From Paucisalibacillus algeriensis (lineage in GTDB: Bacteria > Bacillota > Bacilli > Bacillales > Amphibacillaceae), in NCBI RefSeq assembly GCF_000577245.1, contig NZ_CBYO010000014.1, positions 186,001 to 250,000 on the forward strand: a stretch of 64,000 nucleotides of DNA, read 5' to 3'. The translations under genes were made by a program, and so were the position numbers. Of this stretch, positions 35,019-44,964 are shown one piece after another; the stretch's first letter is position 1; every line of letters begins with the position of its first letter. Below the pieces are notes generated by a model. The model was not told the origin of the DNA. It saw only the letters and a list, made by a program, of their open reading frames with translations, and did not search any database.

Positions 35019-37103
35019 CTAAAAATGTTGCTTCCACTCTATTGCATTTAAATTGGCAAAATTATTTACTAAGATTGCAATTCGATTTAATAATGCTAAC
35101 CGATTTGTTCTTAATTTCTCGTCATCGGCCATTACCATATTATCATCAAAGAAAAGATGAATTGGGGCAGCAAGTTTTTCTAACTCACTAAATGCTTCAT
35201 CAAGGTCACCTTGTTCAACAAGATTTTGATAAGTGGAATTTACCTTTTCATAGGAAGAAAATAATTCTTTTTCAGAATTCGTTTCAAAGTATTCCGGATT
35301 TATCTCTGTCTCTTCTGTCTTCTCAGCTAGATTTAAAACACGCACTAATGCCTCTTGGATAGGTTTAAAGGAAGCATCATTTCTTTTAGCAGATAGAATA
35401 CTTGCCTTTTTCATCATATTGGACATCATCCCAATATGACGACTAATAATTGCCTGGATAATATCTTGTTCTATGCCTTGCTCTCTTAATTGAAAAGCTA
35501 CTCTTTGTTGTATAAAGGCATGCAATTCTTGTTTAACCAATTCTGAATCAAAATGCTCAAGCATTAAAGACTGATAATGTTCAATAGTCTTATTAAAAAG
35601 CTGGCCTACCGGAATCTCCCATTCTCTATCATTGGCAATACGCAGAATTCCTGTTGCTTGTCTACGCAAGCCATATGGATCTTGAGAACCACTTGGTTTT
35701 AATCCTACACCAATACAGCCCACAATTGTGTCTAATTTATCCGCTACACTAACAATTGCACCAACTAATGTCTTTGGAAGTTCTCCACCTGCACTTGTTG
35801 GCATATAATGTTCACGAATTGCGACTGCTACCGTTTCATCTTCTCCAAAGATACGAGCATATCTCTCCCCCATAATCCCTTGAAGCTCCGTAAATTCATT
35901 AACCATATTTGTCATTAAGTCAAATTTACTTAACTGTGCAGCTCTAACTACTTTCTCTATCACTTCTGTATCAACGTTCAAAGCATCAGCTATTTTTTTT
36001 GAAATAGTAACAACACGATTAACTTTTTCACCAATTGTACCTAGCTTTACTTGAAAAACAACGTGATTGAGTTTATCCAAATAATACGATACAGAATTCT
36101 TTTGGTCTTCCTCATAGAAAAACTGGGCGTCAGACAACCGAGCTCTTAATACTTTTTCGTTCCCTTTTTTTACAGTCACAAGTGCATTCGAATCACCATT
36201 CCGCACAGCAACAAAATAAGGAAGTAACATACCAGAATCTGATTTAACTGGGAAGTAACGTTGATGCTCTTTCATGGAAGTGATTAACACTTCATCAGGT
36301 AATTCTAGGAATTCCTTTTCAAATGAACCAACAAAAACAGTTGGATACTCCACAAGATTTCGAACTTCGTCGAGCAAGTTTTGATCGATATGCACATGGA
36401 AGTTCCCTTCTATTTCTACTTGTTTAATCCCTTCCATTATCATTTTTTCACGTATTCTCGAGTCAACAATAACAAAGTTTTCCTCTAATTGTTTCTTGTA
36501 ATGTAAAAGATTCGTTAAAACAATTTCACTCCCGAGGAAGCGATGCCCATAAGTTACATTACTAGTTTGAACTCCTTCAATTTCGAAACGAATTACTTCT
36601 TCGTCATATAAAGCAATCATCCATCGTATCGGTCTTGCATAACGCATCGTTTTTGTGCCCCAGCGCATATTTTTACCAAATTGAATTGATTCGATAATCT
36701 GTTTGAATTCCGGTAGGATAGTGTCGGTTGGTTTTCCTTCAATTACTTTATTTACATAAATATAAGTTGTTCCCTTAACTTCTTTTGTATATATATCATC
36801 CACTGTTTTACCTTGCCCTCTTGTAAAACCAACTGCCGCTTTTGTCCAATTACCCTCATTATCTTGTGCAATTTTTATTGCTGGACCTTTTGCTTCTTCT
36901 TCTATAGTAGCTTGTTTTTCAGCAATATTATGAATTATCACAGCTAATCTTCTTGGAGTGGAGAATGATTCGACTTTTGTATAGGAAATACGTAATTCAT
37001 CTAACCATTTGATCGTCTTTTCTTTTAATTGATGTTCCGCATCGTCAATAAATCGAGCAGGTAATTCCTCCAAACCTATTTCAAATAATACATTCTTAGC
37101 CAT
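35019..37103 (-). CDS. glyS: Glycyl-tRNA synthetase beta subunit
   Basis: The 694-residue beta subunit of the tetrameric bacterial glycyl-tRNA synthetase, which recognises tRNA-Gly. The family start LFEIGLEELPARFI and internal HD-like and C-terminal anticodon-binding (DALR-type) regions are visible. It overlaps glyQ by one base and is controlled by the same T-box. Confidence 0.95.
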   Translation of the reverse strand: MAKNVLFEIGLEELPARFIDDAEHQLKEKTIKWLDELRISYTKVESFSTPRRLAVIIHNIAEKQATIEEEAKGPAIKIAQDNEGNWTKAAVGFTRGQGKTVDDIYTKEVKGTTYIYVNKVIEGKPTDTILPEFKQIIESIQFGKNMRWGTKTMRYARPIRWMIALYDEEVIRFEIEGVQTSNVTYGHRFLGSEIVLTNLLHYKKQLEENFVIVDSRIREKMIMEGIKQVEIEGNFHVHIDQNLLDEVRNLVEYPTVFVGSFEKEFLELPDEVLITSMKEHQRYFPVKSDSGMLLPYFVAVRNGDSNALVTVKKGNEKVLRARLSDAQFFYEEDQKNSVSYYLDKLNHVVFQVKLGTIGEKVNRVVTISKKIADALNVDTEVIEKVVRAAQLSKFDLMTNMVNEFTELQGIMGERYARIFGEDETVAVAIREHYMPTSAGGELPKTLVGAIVSVADKLDTIVGCIGVGLKPSGSQDPYGLRRQATGILRIANDREWEIPVGQLFNKTIEHYQSLMLEHFDSELVKQELHAFIQQRVAFQLREQGIEQDIIQAIISRHIGMMSNMMKKASILSAKRNDASFKPIQEALVRVLNLAEKTEETEINPEYFETNSEKELFSSYEKVNSTYQNLVEQGDLDEAFSELEKLAAPIHLFFDDNMVMADDEKLRTNRLALLNRIAILVNNFANLNAIEWKQHF

Positions 37104-37981
37104 TATTTCTCCTCCTCCTTCAGCATAGGAAACCCTAAACGTTCACGCTCTTCAACATACGCCTTAGCAATATTACGTGCTAAATTTCGGATTCTTCCTA
37201 TATAACCAGTACGTTCTGTAACAGAAATGACTCCTCTGGCATCTAGCAGGTTAAAGGTATGTGAACATTTCAATACATAATCATAGGCTGGAAAAATTAA
37301 ACCTTTTTCCATGGTCTTCCGTGCTTCTTCTTCATACATAGAAAAAAGTTGGAATAACATATCTACATTGGATTCTTCAAATGTATATTTAGAATGTTCA
37401 TATTCAGGTTGTTTAAAGATATCCTTATAAGTAAAGCCTTCCGTCCATTCCAAATCAAATACATTTTCTTTATCTTGAATATAAGATGCCAGTCTCTCAA
37501 TCCCGTAAGTTAGCTCAACTGTTACAGGGTTAGCTTCTAATCCACCAATTTGTTGAAAATAGGTAAACTGAGTGATTTCCATCCCATCAAGCCAAACTTC
37601 CCAACCAAGTCCTGCTGCCCCAAGTGTAGGGTTTTCCCAGTTATCCTCTACAAATCGTATATCATGCTCCAACGGGTTAATACCAAGTGCTTGAAGTGAT
37701 TCCAAATACAGATCTTGAATATTATCAGGTGATGGTTTAATAATCACTTGAAACTGATGATGTTGATATAAGCGGTTAGGGTTTTCCCCATAACGACCAT
37801 CAGCAGGTCTACGAGAAGGTTCTACATACGCAACTCTCCATGGTTCTGGACCTAAACTCCTTAATAAAGTCATCGGTGACATTGTACCTGCACCTTTTTC
37901 AACGTCATAAGCTTGTACTAGTATACAATTTTGCTCAGACCAAAATTTTTGTAATGTTAAAATCATATTTTGGATATTCAT
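37103..37981 (-). CDS. glyQ: Glycyl-tRNA synthetase alpha subunit
   Basis: The 292-residue catalytic subunit that activates glycine with ATP and charges tRNA-Gly with GlyS. Clear family motifs include [33 protein letters not shown] and [19 protein letters not shown]. The ATG at 37981 follows GGAGG. A glycine T-box and its promoter precede it (38094-38356). Confidence 0.96.
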   Translation of the reverse strand: MNIQNMILTLQKFWSEQNCILVQAYDVEKGAGTMSPMTLLRSLGPEPWRVAYVEPSRRPADGRYGENPNRLYQHHQFQVIIKPSPDNIQDLYLESLQALGINPLEHDIRFVEDNWENPTLGAAGLGWEVWLDGMEITQFTYFQQIGGLEANPVTVELTYGIERLASYIQDKENVFDLEWTEGFTYKDIFKQPEYEHSKYTFEESNVDMLFQLFSMYEEEARKTMEKGLIFPAYDYVLKCSHTFNLLDARGVISVTERTGYIGRIRNLARNIAKAYVEERERLGFPMLKEEEK

Positions 37982-38093
37982 TCAATAACCTCCGAATAGT
38001 TTAATCTCATCTATACACAGCTTTTAGCTTAGTCCACGGCAAGAATATAGACAGCCAGAGCCATAATAGATGATTAATACAAAAATAAAATAT

Positions 38094-38320
38094 AAAAAAA
38101 CCCGTCCCTATGCCTATAAATAGATTATAGACATAGGGACGGGTTTTAGTCCGCGGTTCCACCCTATTTGCTTTATCATCCATGATAAAGCCACTTTATT
38201 AAACATGCTCCAGAGTGCCATTCCCATCTGACCATTTGTTCAGCTTTCACTATCCCGAACTCGCTTTTTAAAATGGTATCAGAAAGTACTCTTCTCTTTC
38301 ATCACATCATTTTTTGAATA
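38094..38320 (-). promoter_or_regulatory. Glycine T-box riboswitch of glyQS
   Basis: Leftward leader with the T-box core AGGGTGGAACCGCGG (38165-38151). A strong terminator follows: CCCGTCCCTATG pairs with CATAGGGACGGG (38143-38132 and 38112-38101) and ends in a T-run. The UGGA of the T-box fits U73 of tRNA-Gly. The likely specifier is GGC at 38219-38217, just above a stem AGAGT/ACTCT. Uncharged tRNA-Gly should favour the antiterminator and glyQS expression. Confidence 0.93.
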
Positions 38321-38326
38321 TGTATC

Positions 38327-38356
38327 ATCTTACTTTATGAAGACAGGATTTGTCAA
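38327..38356 (-). promoter_or_regulatory. Sigma-A promoter of the glyQS T-box leader
   Basis: Read leftwards: TTGACA (38356-38351), 18 bases, TAAGAT (38332-38327). The -35 lies within a few bases of the recO stop codon, so glyQS has its own promoter immediately after recO. Confidence 0.75.
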
Positions 38357-38359
38357 ATT

Positions 38360-39109
38360 TTAAATATCACTAAATTTAGCTATCTGATTAAGAAATTTTT
38401 TCGATTTTAAGTAATATCCACCATAGCGGTCATAATAAGAATCAAAAAGGCTTCTTAATAATTGACGAGTCTCCTCTTTTACCGTAACATTTCCAATTCG
38501 TTCTAAACCTACTTTTGAAAAAATATATAACAGCTTTACAACTGAATTAGATAACGGAACAGCCTCTGGGTCTACATGCTGACATCTCGAGCATAATAGT
38601 CCCCCCTCGACCATTGAAAAGGAATAGGGTGCATTCTTTTCACCACAATGTGTACACAGGTGTACAGTTGGTGCAAAACCGCCGGCTCGATAAAGCTTCA
38701 TTTCGTACATCATTAAAGGAATTGAAACATCATCATGTTCTGATATCCATTCAAAGGTTGCCATTAATTGTTCATATATTTCTGGATTAGGTACTTTTTC
38801 ATCCAATAGCTTATCCGTTAACTCCACTACATAAGCAGCATATGCAGTCTTCATGATATCTTCTCGTATAACTCGATAGGATTCAATAATTTCACCTTGT
38901 TGGATGGAACTCAATCCCTTCGAAAGATAAACAAAAAATTGACCATAAATGAATGGCTGCGTAACAGCAGCCATTCTACTTTTCGGTTTCTTTGCACCTC
39001 GGGCAATAGCAGAGAACTTTCCAATTCTTTTGCTAAATATCGTAACTATTTTATGTGTTTCACCATAATCTTTAGTTTTAATAATAATACCGTCTATTTT
39101 TTCTAGCAT
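38360..39109 (-). CDS. recO: RecO, recombination mediator
   Basis: A 249-residue DNA repair protein that works with RecF and RecR to load RecA on SSB-covered DNA. The N-terminal OB domain begins EKIDGIIIKTKDYGETHKIV. A helical domain carries a zinc site (CTHCG and CSRC), as in Gram-positive RecO. It follows era and yqzL, as in B. subtilis. Confidence 0.94.
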   Translation of the reverse strand: MLEKIDGIIIKTKDYGETHKIVTIFSKRIGKFSAIARGAKKPKSRMAAVTQPFIYGQFFVYLSKGLSSIQQGEIIESYRVIREDIMKTAYAAYVVELTDKLLDEKVPNPEIYEQLMATFEWISEHDDVSIPLMMYEMKLYRAGGFAPTVHLCTHCGEKNAPYSFSMVEGGLLCSRCQHVDPEAVPLSNSVVKLLYIFSKVGLERIGNVTVKEETRQLLRSLFDSYYDRYGGYYLKSKKFLNQIAKFSDI

Positions 39110-39134
39110 ACAAATTCCCCTTTTTTACTGCATG

Positions 39135-39287
39135 CTACATATTGGAATCCACCGGTAGGTTCTCCAGATTAGTTGTTGAACTTTCATCTAAGTCTAGCTC
39201 ACTTGGATCACTTTCTAACTCTTTCATCAGTAAATAGGTTTCAATATTTCCTGTTTGACTAAATAGCTTCCATACTAAGTCGATCAC
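39135..39287 (-). CDS. yqzL: YqzL family small protein
   Basis: A 50-residue protein read from GTG at 39287 (AAAGGTGTG eight bases upstream). It starts MIDLVWKLFSQTGNIETYLL, which closely matches the YqzL family start, and ends in an acidic tail (SDPSELDLDESS). YqzL sits between era and recO in Bacillaceae. Its function is unknown. Confidence 0.85.
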   Translation of the reverse strand: MIDLVWKLFSQTGNIETYLLMKELESDPSELDLDESSTTNLENLPVDSNM

Positions 39288-39464
39288 AAGAAAACACACC
39301 TTTCTTTATACTTTTCTAGAAGTATCTTTTTGTAAGTTAGAACACTGATTATATACTTTCATTAATCTGGATACATGTATTGCTCGCTCGCAGCAACCAA
39401 TGTTCCGGATACTATTATCGTTTCCACTATGTCAGAAAACAATTAGTTAAAAAATTTTCCATCT

Positions 39465-40367
39465 CTAATATTCATCTTCACGGAAGCCATATTCAAGCAA
39501 CTGACTTTGCTTGTTTCTCCAGTCTTTTTGGACCTTTACCCAAAGTTCTAAGTAAACTTTCGAACCAAGTAAAGCTTCAATATCTTTTCTTGCATCTTTA
39601 CCAATATTTTTAAGCATGCTGCCTTGTTTTCCAATCAATATACCTTTTTGCGATTTTCTTTCCGCTACAATAGCTGCTTGAATAAAAATCGCATTGGATT
39701 CTCTTTTTTCAATATTTTCAATGACAACAGCGATAGAATGCGGAACCTCTTCACGAGTCAAATGCAATACTTTTTCGCGTATCAATTCACTAATAATAAA
39801 CCGCTCAGGATGGTCTGTCACTTGGTCAGCTGGGTAGAATTGCGGTCCTTCTGGTAAGTGACTTTTTAAAACATCCAATAAATGATTCACGTTATTTCCT
39901 TGTAGAGCAGAAATTGGAATGATTTCTTCAAAATCATACTTTTCATTATAAAATTCAATCAATGGCAACAATTCATCAGGATGCACTTTATCTATCTTAT
40001 TCACAACAAGAAAGACTGGACCTTTAACACGTTGTAAACGATCAATGATAAATTGATCACCTCGTCCATATCCTTCTTCCGCATTTATCATAAAAAGTAT
40101 TGCATCTACTTCATTTAATGTATTTTCAGCAATTTTAACCATAAAATCGCCTAAGCGATGCTTCGGTTTATGTATACCTGGTGTATCGATAAAGACAAAT
40201 TGAGCATCATGTTGAGTTAGTACACCCTGAATTTTATTTCGAGTTGTTTGTGGTTTATCACTCATTATAGCTATTTTTTGGCCAATTACTTTATTCATAA
40301 AGGTTGATTTACCAACGTTTGGTCTTCCGATAATGGTTATAAATCCAGATTTAAAGTTTGTGTCCAT
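39465..40367 (-). CDS. era: GTPase Era
   Basis: Essential ribosome-assembly GTPase that binds the 3' end of 16S rRNA. The 300-residue protein has G1 GRPNVGKS (14-21), G3 DTPG (61-64), G4 NKID, and a C-terminal KH RNA-binding domain around [20 protein letters not shown]. It is the last member of the ybeY-dgkA-era block here, but the usual cdd gene between dgkA and era is missing. Confidence 0.95.
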   Translation of the reverse strand: MDTNFKSGFITIIGRPNVGKSTFMNKVIGQKIAIMSDKPQTTRNKIQGVLTQHDAQFVFIDTPGIHKPKHRLGDFMVKIAENTLNEVDAILFMINAEEGYGRGDQFIIDRLQRVKGPVFLVVNKIDKVHPDELLPLIEFYNEKYDFEEIIPISALQGNNVNHLLDVLKSHLPEGPQFYPADQVTDHPERFIISELIREKVLHLTREEVPHSIAVVIENIEKRESNAIFIQAAIVAERKSQKGILIGKQGSMLKNIGKDARKDIEALLGSKVYLELWVKVQKDWRNKQSQLLEYGFREDEY

Positions 40368-40574
40368 GTAGTAGTTCCTCCAGGAAGTTTAGATAGATTC
40401 AATCTATGTTTGGTCTATTATACTACAAAATCTTTGTAGTTTCATGTTATCGACAAAAGCTTTAAAAAGATTGTATGATTCGATAATTCTCTCCATATTG
40501 CATTTTCAATTGGCTATTCCCAGGTATTTTTTGCCAAGACTTTTTTCAACAGGTTTGGTGCTTTATCCTCGTGG

Positions 40575-40743
40575 TTGATAGATATTGTGCGGTAACTACT
40601 GTCAATTCCCCAATATCTAATGAGTATAGTGGTACGATACCGCTCCGGCCGGAGACTCCTGGGGGAATAGCACGTGTCCGAAGACCCCGGAGCGGTAGTT
40701 TAGCACTATCCAAACAAAAGTATTAACGCGTAGTTTCTATCAA
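40575..40743. repeat. Dispersed palindromic repeat, copy B
   Basis: Ends TTGATAGATATTGTGCGGT (40575-40593) and AACGCGTAGTTTCTATCAA (40725-40743) form an imperfect inverted repeat. Inside is a perfect 11-base inverted repeat TACCGCTCCGG/CCGGAGCGGTA (40638-40648 and 40687-40697) that extends outwards with gaps to ATAGTG/CACTAT. The centre contains GGAGACTCCTGGGG and AAGACCCC. There is no reading frame of note. It lies in a 600-base gap between era and dgkA where B. subtilis has cdd; I see no cdd remnant there. Confidence 0.8.
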
Positions 40744-40933
40744 TTGTGTAAATAACTACAATCTTTTTAGTAAATAACCTCCACTATAAACCAATACTAT
40801 AATTTGCCCCAACTGAACCTTTACAATGCTTTTTAGTAAACTCTGTATGAAGATAGCAAGTTTAACGTTATGTAGATGTATCGCACCAATTTATGCCTCA
40901 ACGTATTCATACAACATTGAAAAAAACAAAAAA

Positions 40934-40955
40934 GTATAAGGAGATCTCCTTATAC
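40934..40955 (-). terminator. Terminator of dgkA
   Basis: Perfect 22-base palindrome GTATAAGGAGATCTCCTTAT with its final AC. Read leftwards it is followed by TTTTTTGTTTTTTT. Confidence 0.9.
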
Positions 40956-40970
40956 ATCATAAAATAATTA

Positions 40971-41324
40971 TTAAAAAACTTTGGGTAGAAATATTATTAG
41001 ACCTACAATTAAAGCGGTTATAGCGGCCATAAACACCCCTGCAGCAGCTAAATCTTTTATTTTTTTAGCTGCCGGGTGAATTTCTGGTTTGACATAATTA
41101 ATGATTTCTTCTATCGCAGTATTGAGAATTTCGGCTGTGATTACCAGTCCTACAACGACAACCACTGCAGTCCATTCCGTATAGTGAATTTCATAAAAAA
41201 TCCCCGCAATAATCACTATAATAGTTGAAAACAAATGTAGTCGGAAGTTTCTTTCAGATTTAAAAACCTCTCTTAAGCCATTTACGGCATATTTAAATCC
41301 AATCGATTTCTTCTTACCTTCCAA
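40971..41324 (-). CDS. dgkA: Diacylglycerol / undecaprenol kinase DgkA
   Basis: A small membrane kinase (117 residues, three helices) of the Gram-positive DgkA type, which phosphorylates undecaprenol for wall synthesis. The motif NTAIEEIINYV with the conserved Glu residues and the N-terminal GFKYAVNGL segment are typical. It overlaps ybeY by 11 bases. Confidence 0.92.
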   Translation of the reverse strand: MEGKKKSIGFKYAVNGLREVFKSERNFRLHLFSTIIVIIAGIFYEIHYTEWTAVVVVVGLVITAEILNTAIEEIINYVKPEIHPAAKKIKDLAAAGVFMAAITALIVGLIIFLPKVF

Positions 41325-41778
41325 GATTAAATTCCCCTAATATTTCTTCTTGTTTTTGGAACATTTCTTTTTCATCTTCTTTTGTCATATGGTCATAGCC
41401 TAGTAAATGAAGTAGGCCGTGCACTGCCAAAAAGCCTAGTTCCCTTTCTAAAGAATGATTATATTCCTCCGCTTGCTCCTTTGCCTTTTCAACAGAGATG
41501 ATAATGTCTCCTAATATAACCGGAATATCATCACCAATAATCTCCACCTCACCTTCAGAGGTTTCCTCCAATGCAAATGAAATAACATCAGTTGGTTTGT
41601 CTAATTTGCGATAATCACGATTGATTTCTTGTATCTCATCATTATTGACAAAAGTTATGGAGACCTCTACATTCTCTGATATTTTTTCTTTCTGAGCAGT
41701 TAAATTAAGTAGACCTTCAATAAGTTCAAAATGGTTTTCCGGGACTGAGTTAGTGTTATCTTGAAAATCAATTTCCAC
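41314..41778 (-). CDS. ybeY: Endoribonuclease YbeY
   Basis: A 154-residue metal-dependent RNase involved in 16S rRNA 3'-end maturation and ribosome quality control. The zinc motif HGLLHLLGYDH is at 120-130, preceded by the conserved KPTDVISFAL (61-70). It ends inside dgkA and shares its start base with the pgpH stop, so pgpH-ybeY-dgkA are translationally coupled. Confidence 0.95.
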   Translation of the reverse strand: MEIDFQDNTNSVPENHFELIEGLLNLTAQKEKISENVEVSITFVNNDEIQEINRDYRKLDKPTDVISFALEETSEGEVEIIGDDIPVILGDIIISVEKAKEQAEEYNHSLERELGFLAVHGLLHLLGYDHMTKEDEKEMFQKQEEILGEFNLGR

Positions 41779-43910
41779 TATTTTGCCTCCTTATTTGGGT
41801 ATTGAATTCTTGAGTGAAAGATACCTTTTAAAGCTTCGCATATTGTCTGATGAACTATTTTTACCTCTTTAATTGTTAATGGACATTCATCTAACTGTCC
41901 ATCCATCAAGCGGTCATTAACAATACTTGACACAATCTCTTCTATTTTTTGTTCTGTTGGTTCTTTTAAGGAACGAACTGCCGCTTCGACAGAATCACAA
42001 ATAGATATTATTGCGGCCTCCTTTGTTTGAGGCTTTGGTCCAGGATAACGGAAGTCTTCCTCTTGTACTGTTTTATTAGTTTCCTTCTCTTTGAAATAAA
42101 AATACTTTAATAATGTCGTACCATGATGTTGCATGGCAACATCTATTATTTCTTTTGGCATTTTATGCTTCTTTAACAGTTCCGCCCCATCATATGGATG
42201 CTTAATAATTATCTCAGCACTTTGTTCCGGTGAGATCACATCGTGTGGGTTTTTAATTGATAGTTGATTCTCAATAAAATAATGCGGTCTCACAGTTTTC
42301 CCAATATCATGGTAATAGGCTGCAACCCTAGCTAGTAAACCATTTGCCCCAATTGCATCACAAGCTGTTTCACTTAAATTAGCAACCATGATGGAATGGT
42401 GATATGTCCCTGGTGCTTCTGTTAGAATCTTTTTAAGCAGTGGCTGATTCGGACTAGAAAGTTGTAGCAACTTGATATCAGATAGTATACCTAGTCCAGT
42501 TTCAAAAAATGGGAGTAATCCAATTGTTAAAACTGCTGATAAAAAAGCCGAAGCTACACCAAATCCCGACAAGATAAGTAAATCGCCAATAGAATATTTT
42601 TCAAAGGACAAGAATACAAATAATAGTATAGATAAAATATTTACGATTGACATTCCGATACCTGAACGTACAATAGATAAGCGATCTTTTACATTAATTA
42701 AAAATACAATTGCAGCAAATTGCGAGAAGAAGAAATAAACAATTGCTTCTACATTTAACGTACCAGGAATTTCCCCATTAAAGATAATTCCACCCAAAAC
42801 GGCATATAAGATAGATAACACAATCGCTAATCGTTCATTAATTAACTGTTTCACTAATAATACACCCGTAGCGACTGGTACGATAAAAAAGAATTGGTTA
42901 CCTTGAGTTGTATAAATACTAATAATTTTCATCAAAGATACAACAATAAAACTAATTAATAAAATGGACGCAATTGTGCCTTTATCAAGTCCTTTTCTAC
43001 TGTCTATTCGATTCATTTCATAAACAATAACAGATCCCACTAATAGTATTAATAAACCTAATCCAATTACAGGAAATACATTACGATCTTTATTAAGTAA
43101 CCCTACTAATTGAAGTTTTTCAAAAATCTCATTTGTTATTGTCTCCCCTTCACGTACAATTACTTCTCCACCATTAATCATAACCGGTTCCACATTACTT
43201 ACTGCCTGTTTTTTGGCCTCCGCAGTCTTTTCAGAATCATAAAAAGAATTCTCGACTATTGCGAATTCTGTTAACTCTTGAAATGCTTCAATTAAATTTT
43301 GATTAAGATTTGAATAGCGAATATTTTCACGTACACTTTCGATTGCACTATTCATATTTTCTGTTCTTACGCCATTTTGAAACTCTTCTTGTAAATAGGA
43401 AATGAATACTTCCTTCCCATTTTTCCTATCTTCTTTCGGAACATCGATAAGTCTCAAAAAGACACTATCTTCTACTTTTTCGGTTATACTATTTGATAAT
43501 AATTCTTTCAGTCTTTGAACCTTTTCTCGGTTTGTTAATTGTACTGGTACTCCTTCTTTTTCATCTTCAATTAGAGATTCAGACTCTAATTTATCAACAG
43601 CTGTAAATATCTCCTCTATGTAACCAATTTGCTCACTAGCAATATTAGTAGATATATCAAATCTGTCTTCAACGGCTTGAACCGCTTCTCTTCTTTTCCG
43701 TTCTGTCTCTTGTTCATTTTCAATTGTAATAGGAGATCGAATGGTTTCTCTTGAAGTTGTAAGTGGTTCAATATCATAGGTCTCTGTGTATACATTTGTA
43801 AATGTCAGTAGAAAGAGATAAAGTCCTAAAGCTAATACTGGAACCAGTATTCTAACCCATTTTGTCCGTAGTTTTATCAGATACGCCATCAAGTTTTTAA
43901 ACGAATTCAT
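41778..43910 (-). CDS. pgpH: PgpH-type c-di-AMP phosphodiesterase (7TMR-HD)
   Basis: A 710-residue membrane enzyme that degrades cyclic di-AMP. Order of parts: one N-terminal helix (about 19-40), a large extracellular 7TMR-HDED domain (45-275), seven membrane helices (about 278-475) and a cytoplasmic HD domain. The HD metal site includes His505 (TYHHSIMVANL) and His534-Asp535 (YYHDIGK), with MQHHGT further on. Position upstream of ybeY matches B. subtilis yqfF. Confidence 0.94.
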   Translation of the reverse strand: MNSFKNLMAYLIKLRTKWVRILVPVLALGLYLFLLTFTNVYTETYDIEPLTTSRETIRSPITIENEQETERKRREAVQAVEDRFDISTNIASEQIGYIEEIFTAVDKLESESLIEDEKEGVPVQLTNREKVQRLKELLSNSITEKVEDSVFLRLIDVPKEDRKNGKEVFISYLQEEFQNGVRTENMNSAIESVRENIRYSNLNQNLIEAFQELTEFAIVENSFYDSEKTAEAKKQAVSNVEPVMINGGEVIVREGETITNEIFEKLQLVGLLNKDRNVFPVIGLGLLILLVGSVIVYEMNRIDSRKGLDKGTIASILLISFIVVSLMKIISIYTTQGNQFFFIVPVATGVLLVKQLINERLAIVLSILYAVLGGIIFNGEIPGTLNVEAIVYFFFSQFAAIVFLINVKDRLSIVRSGIGMSIVNILSILLFVFLSFEKYSIGDLLILSGFGVASAFLSAVLTIGLLPFFETGLGILSDIKLLQLSSPNQPLLKKILTEAPGTYHHSIMVANLSETACDAIGANGLLARVAAYYHDIGKTVRPHYFIENQLSIKNPHDVISPEQSAEIIIKHPYDGAELLKKHKMPKEIIDVAMQHHGTTLLKYFYFKEKETNKTVQEEDFRYPGPKPQTKEAAIISICDSVEAAVRSLKEPTEQKIEEIVSSIVNDRLMDGQLDECPLTIKEVKIVHQTICEALKGIFHSRIQYPNKEAK

Positions 43911-43996
43911 ATTCTCCCCCCTAAGAATATTACTAGAAAACAGTTTTCATACAATAAAGAAATAAGACCCTTTATTAGCCGGGTCTTCTATACCTA

Positions 43997-44962
43997 TCAA
44001 GTCATGTTGCTTTTTTCATATGCATCAATAATTTTCTGCACTAGCGGATGCCTTACAACATCTGTTTGTGTTAGATAAACAAAGGATATGTCCTTAATAG
44101 ATGTTAACAATTTGTCTGCAATTTGTAACCCCGACTTAACCCCTTTTGGTAAATCTATTTGTGTGATATCCCCAGTTATAACCATCTTTGAACCAAAACC
44201 TAATCGCGTTAAGAACATTTTCATTTGCTCTGGTGTTGTATTTTGAGCTTCATCCAAAATGACAAAGGCATCATCTAACGTTCTTCCACGCATATATGCT
44301 AACGGAGCTATTTCAATTGTTTCTCTCTCTATCAATCTTAGTGTATGCTCTGCACCTAGGACATCATTAAGTGCGTCATAAAGTGGTCTTAAGTAAGGAT
44401 CAACCTTTTCCTTTAGATCCCCGGGTAAAAAACCTAGACTTTCCCCTGCTTCAACAGCTGGTCTTGTTAAAATAATTCGTTTTACTTCACCATTTTTTAG
44501 TGCTTGAACAGCCATTACAACAGCAAGATATGTTTTTCCCGTTCCCGCTGGGCCAATGCCAAAAACTAGATCATTCTTCTTTATAGCGGATACATAACTT
44601 TTTTGACCTAGGGTTTTAATACGAATTTCTTTTCCTTTAACATTCTTAGTAATAACATCTTCAAATAAGGTTTCAAATTGATTGATTTTACCATCTTTCG
44701 CCAGTTCAATTGCATAAACAATATCACGTTCCGCAATTGTGATTCCCTTCCGTACAACATTCAGTAGGGTCAGTAATACATCCTGTACTATAGCTATATC
44801 GCTATCTGTACCAGAAACACTAATCTTTTCTCCACGAGTAACAATAGAAACATTGAGTTTATCCTCAATATGTTTCAGATATTTGTCATTGTTCCCAAAA
44901 AGCTCAAGAGCCTCTTCCGGATTTGTTAATTCAATATCAATAGCGTTTAAGTTTTCGGGCAT
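43997..44962 (-). CDS. phoH: PhoH family ATPase
   Basis: A 321-residue cytoplasmic ATPase, with P-loop GPAGTGKT (near 139-146) and Walker B-like VILDEAQN. The family is linked to RNA metabolism and often neighbours ybeY; the name comes from phosphate regulation of the E. coli gene. The ATG at 44962 lies seven bases after AAGGAG; a TTG two codons upstream is less likely. It follows yqfD directly, so yqfC, yqfD and phoH probably form one transcript. Confidence 0.93.
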   Translation of the reverse strand: MPENLNAIDIELTNPEEALELFGNNDKYLKHIEDKLNVSIVTRGEKISVSGTDSDIAIVQDVLLTLLNVVRKGITIAERDIVYAIELAKDGKINQFETLFEDVITKNVKGKEIRIKTLGQKSYVSAIKKNDLVFGIGPAGTGKTYLAVVMAVQALKNGEVKRIILTRPAVEAGESLGFLPGDLKEKVDPYLRPLYDALNDVLGAEHTLRLIERETIEIAPLAYMRGRTLDDAFVILDEAQNTTPEQMKMFLTRLGFGSKMVITGDITQIDLPKGVKSGLQIADKLLTSIKDISFVYLTQTDVVRHPLVQKIIDAYEKSNMT

Positions 44963-44964
44963 AT

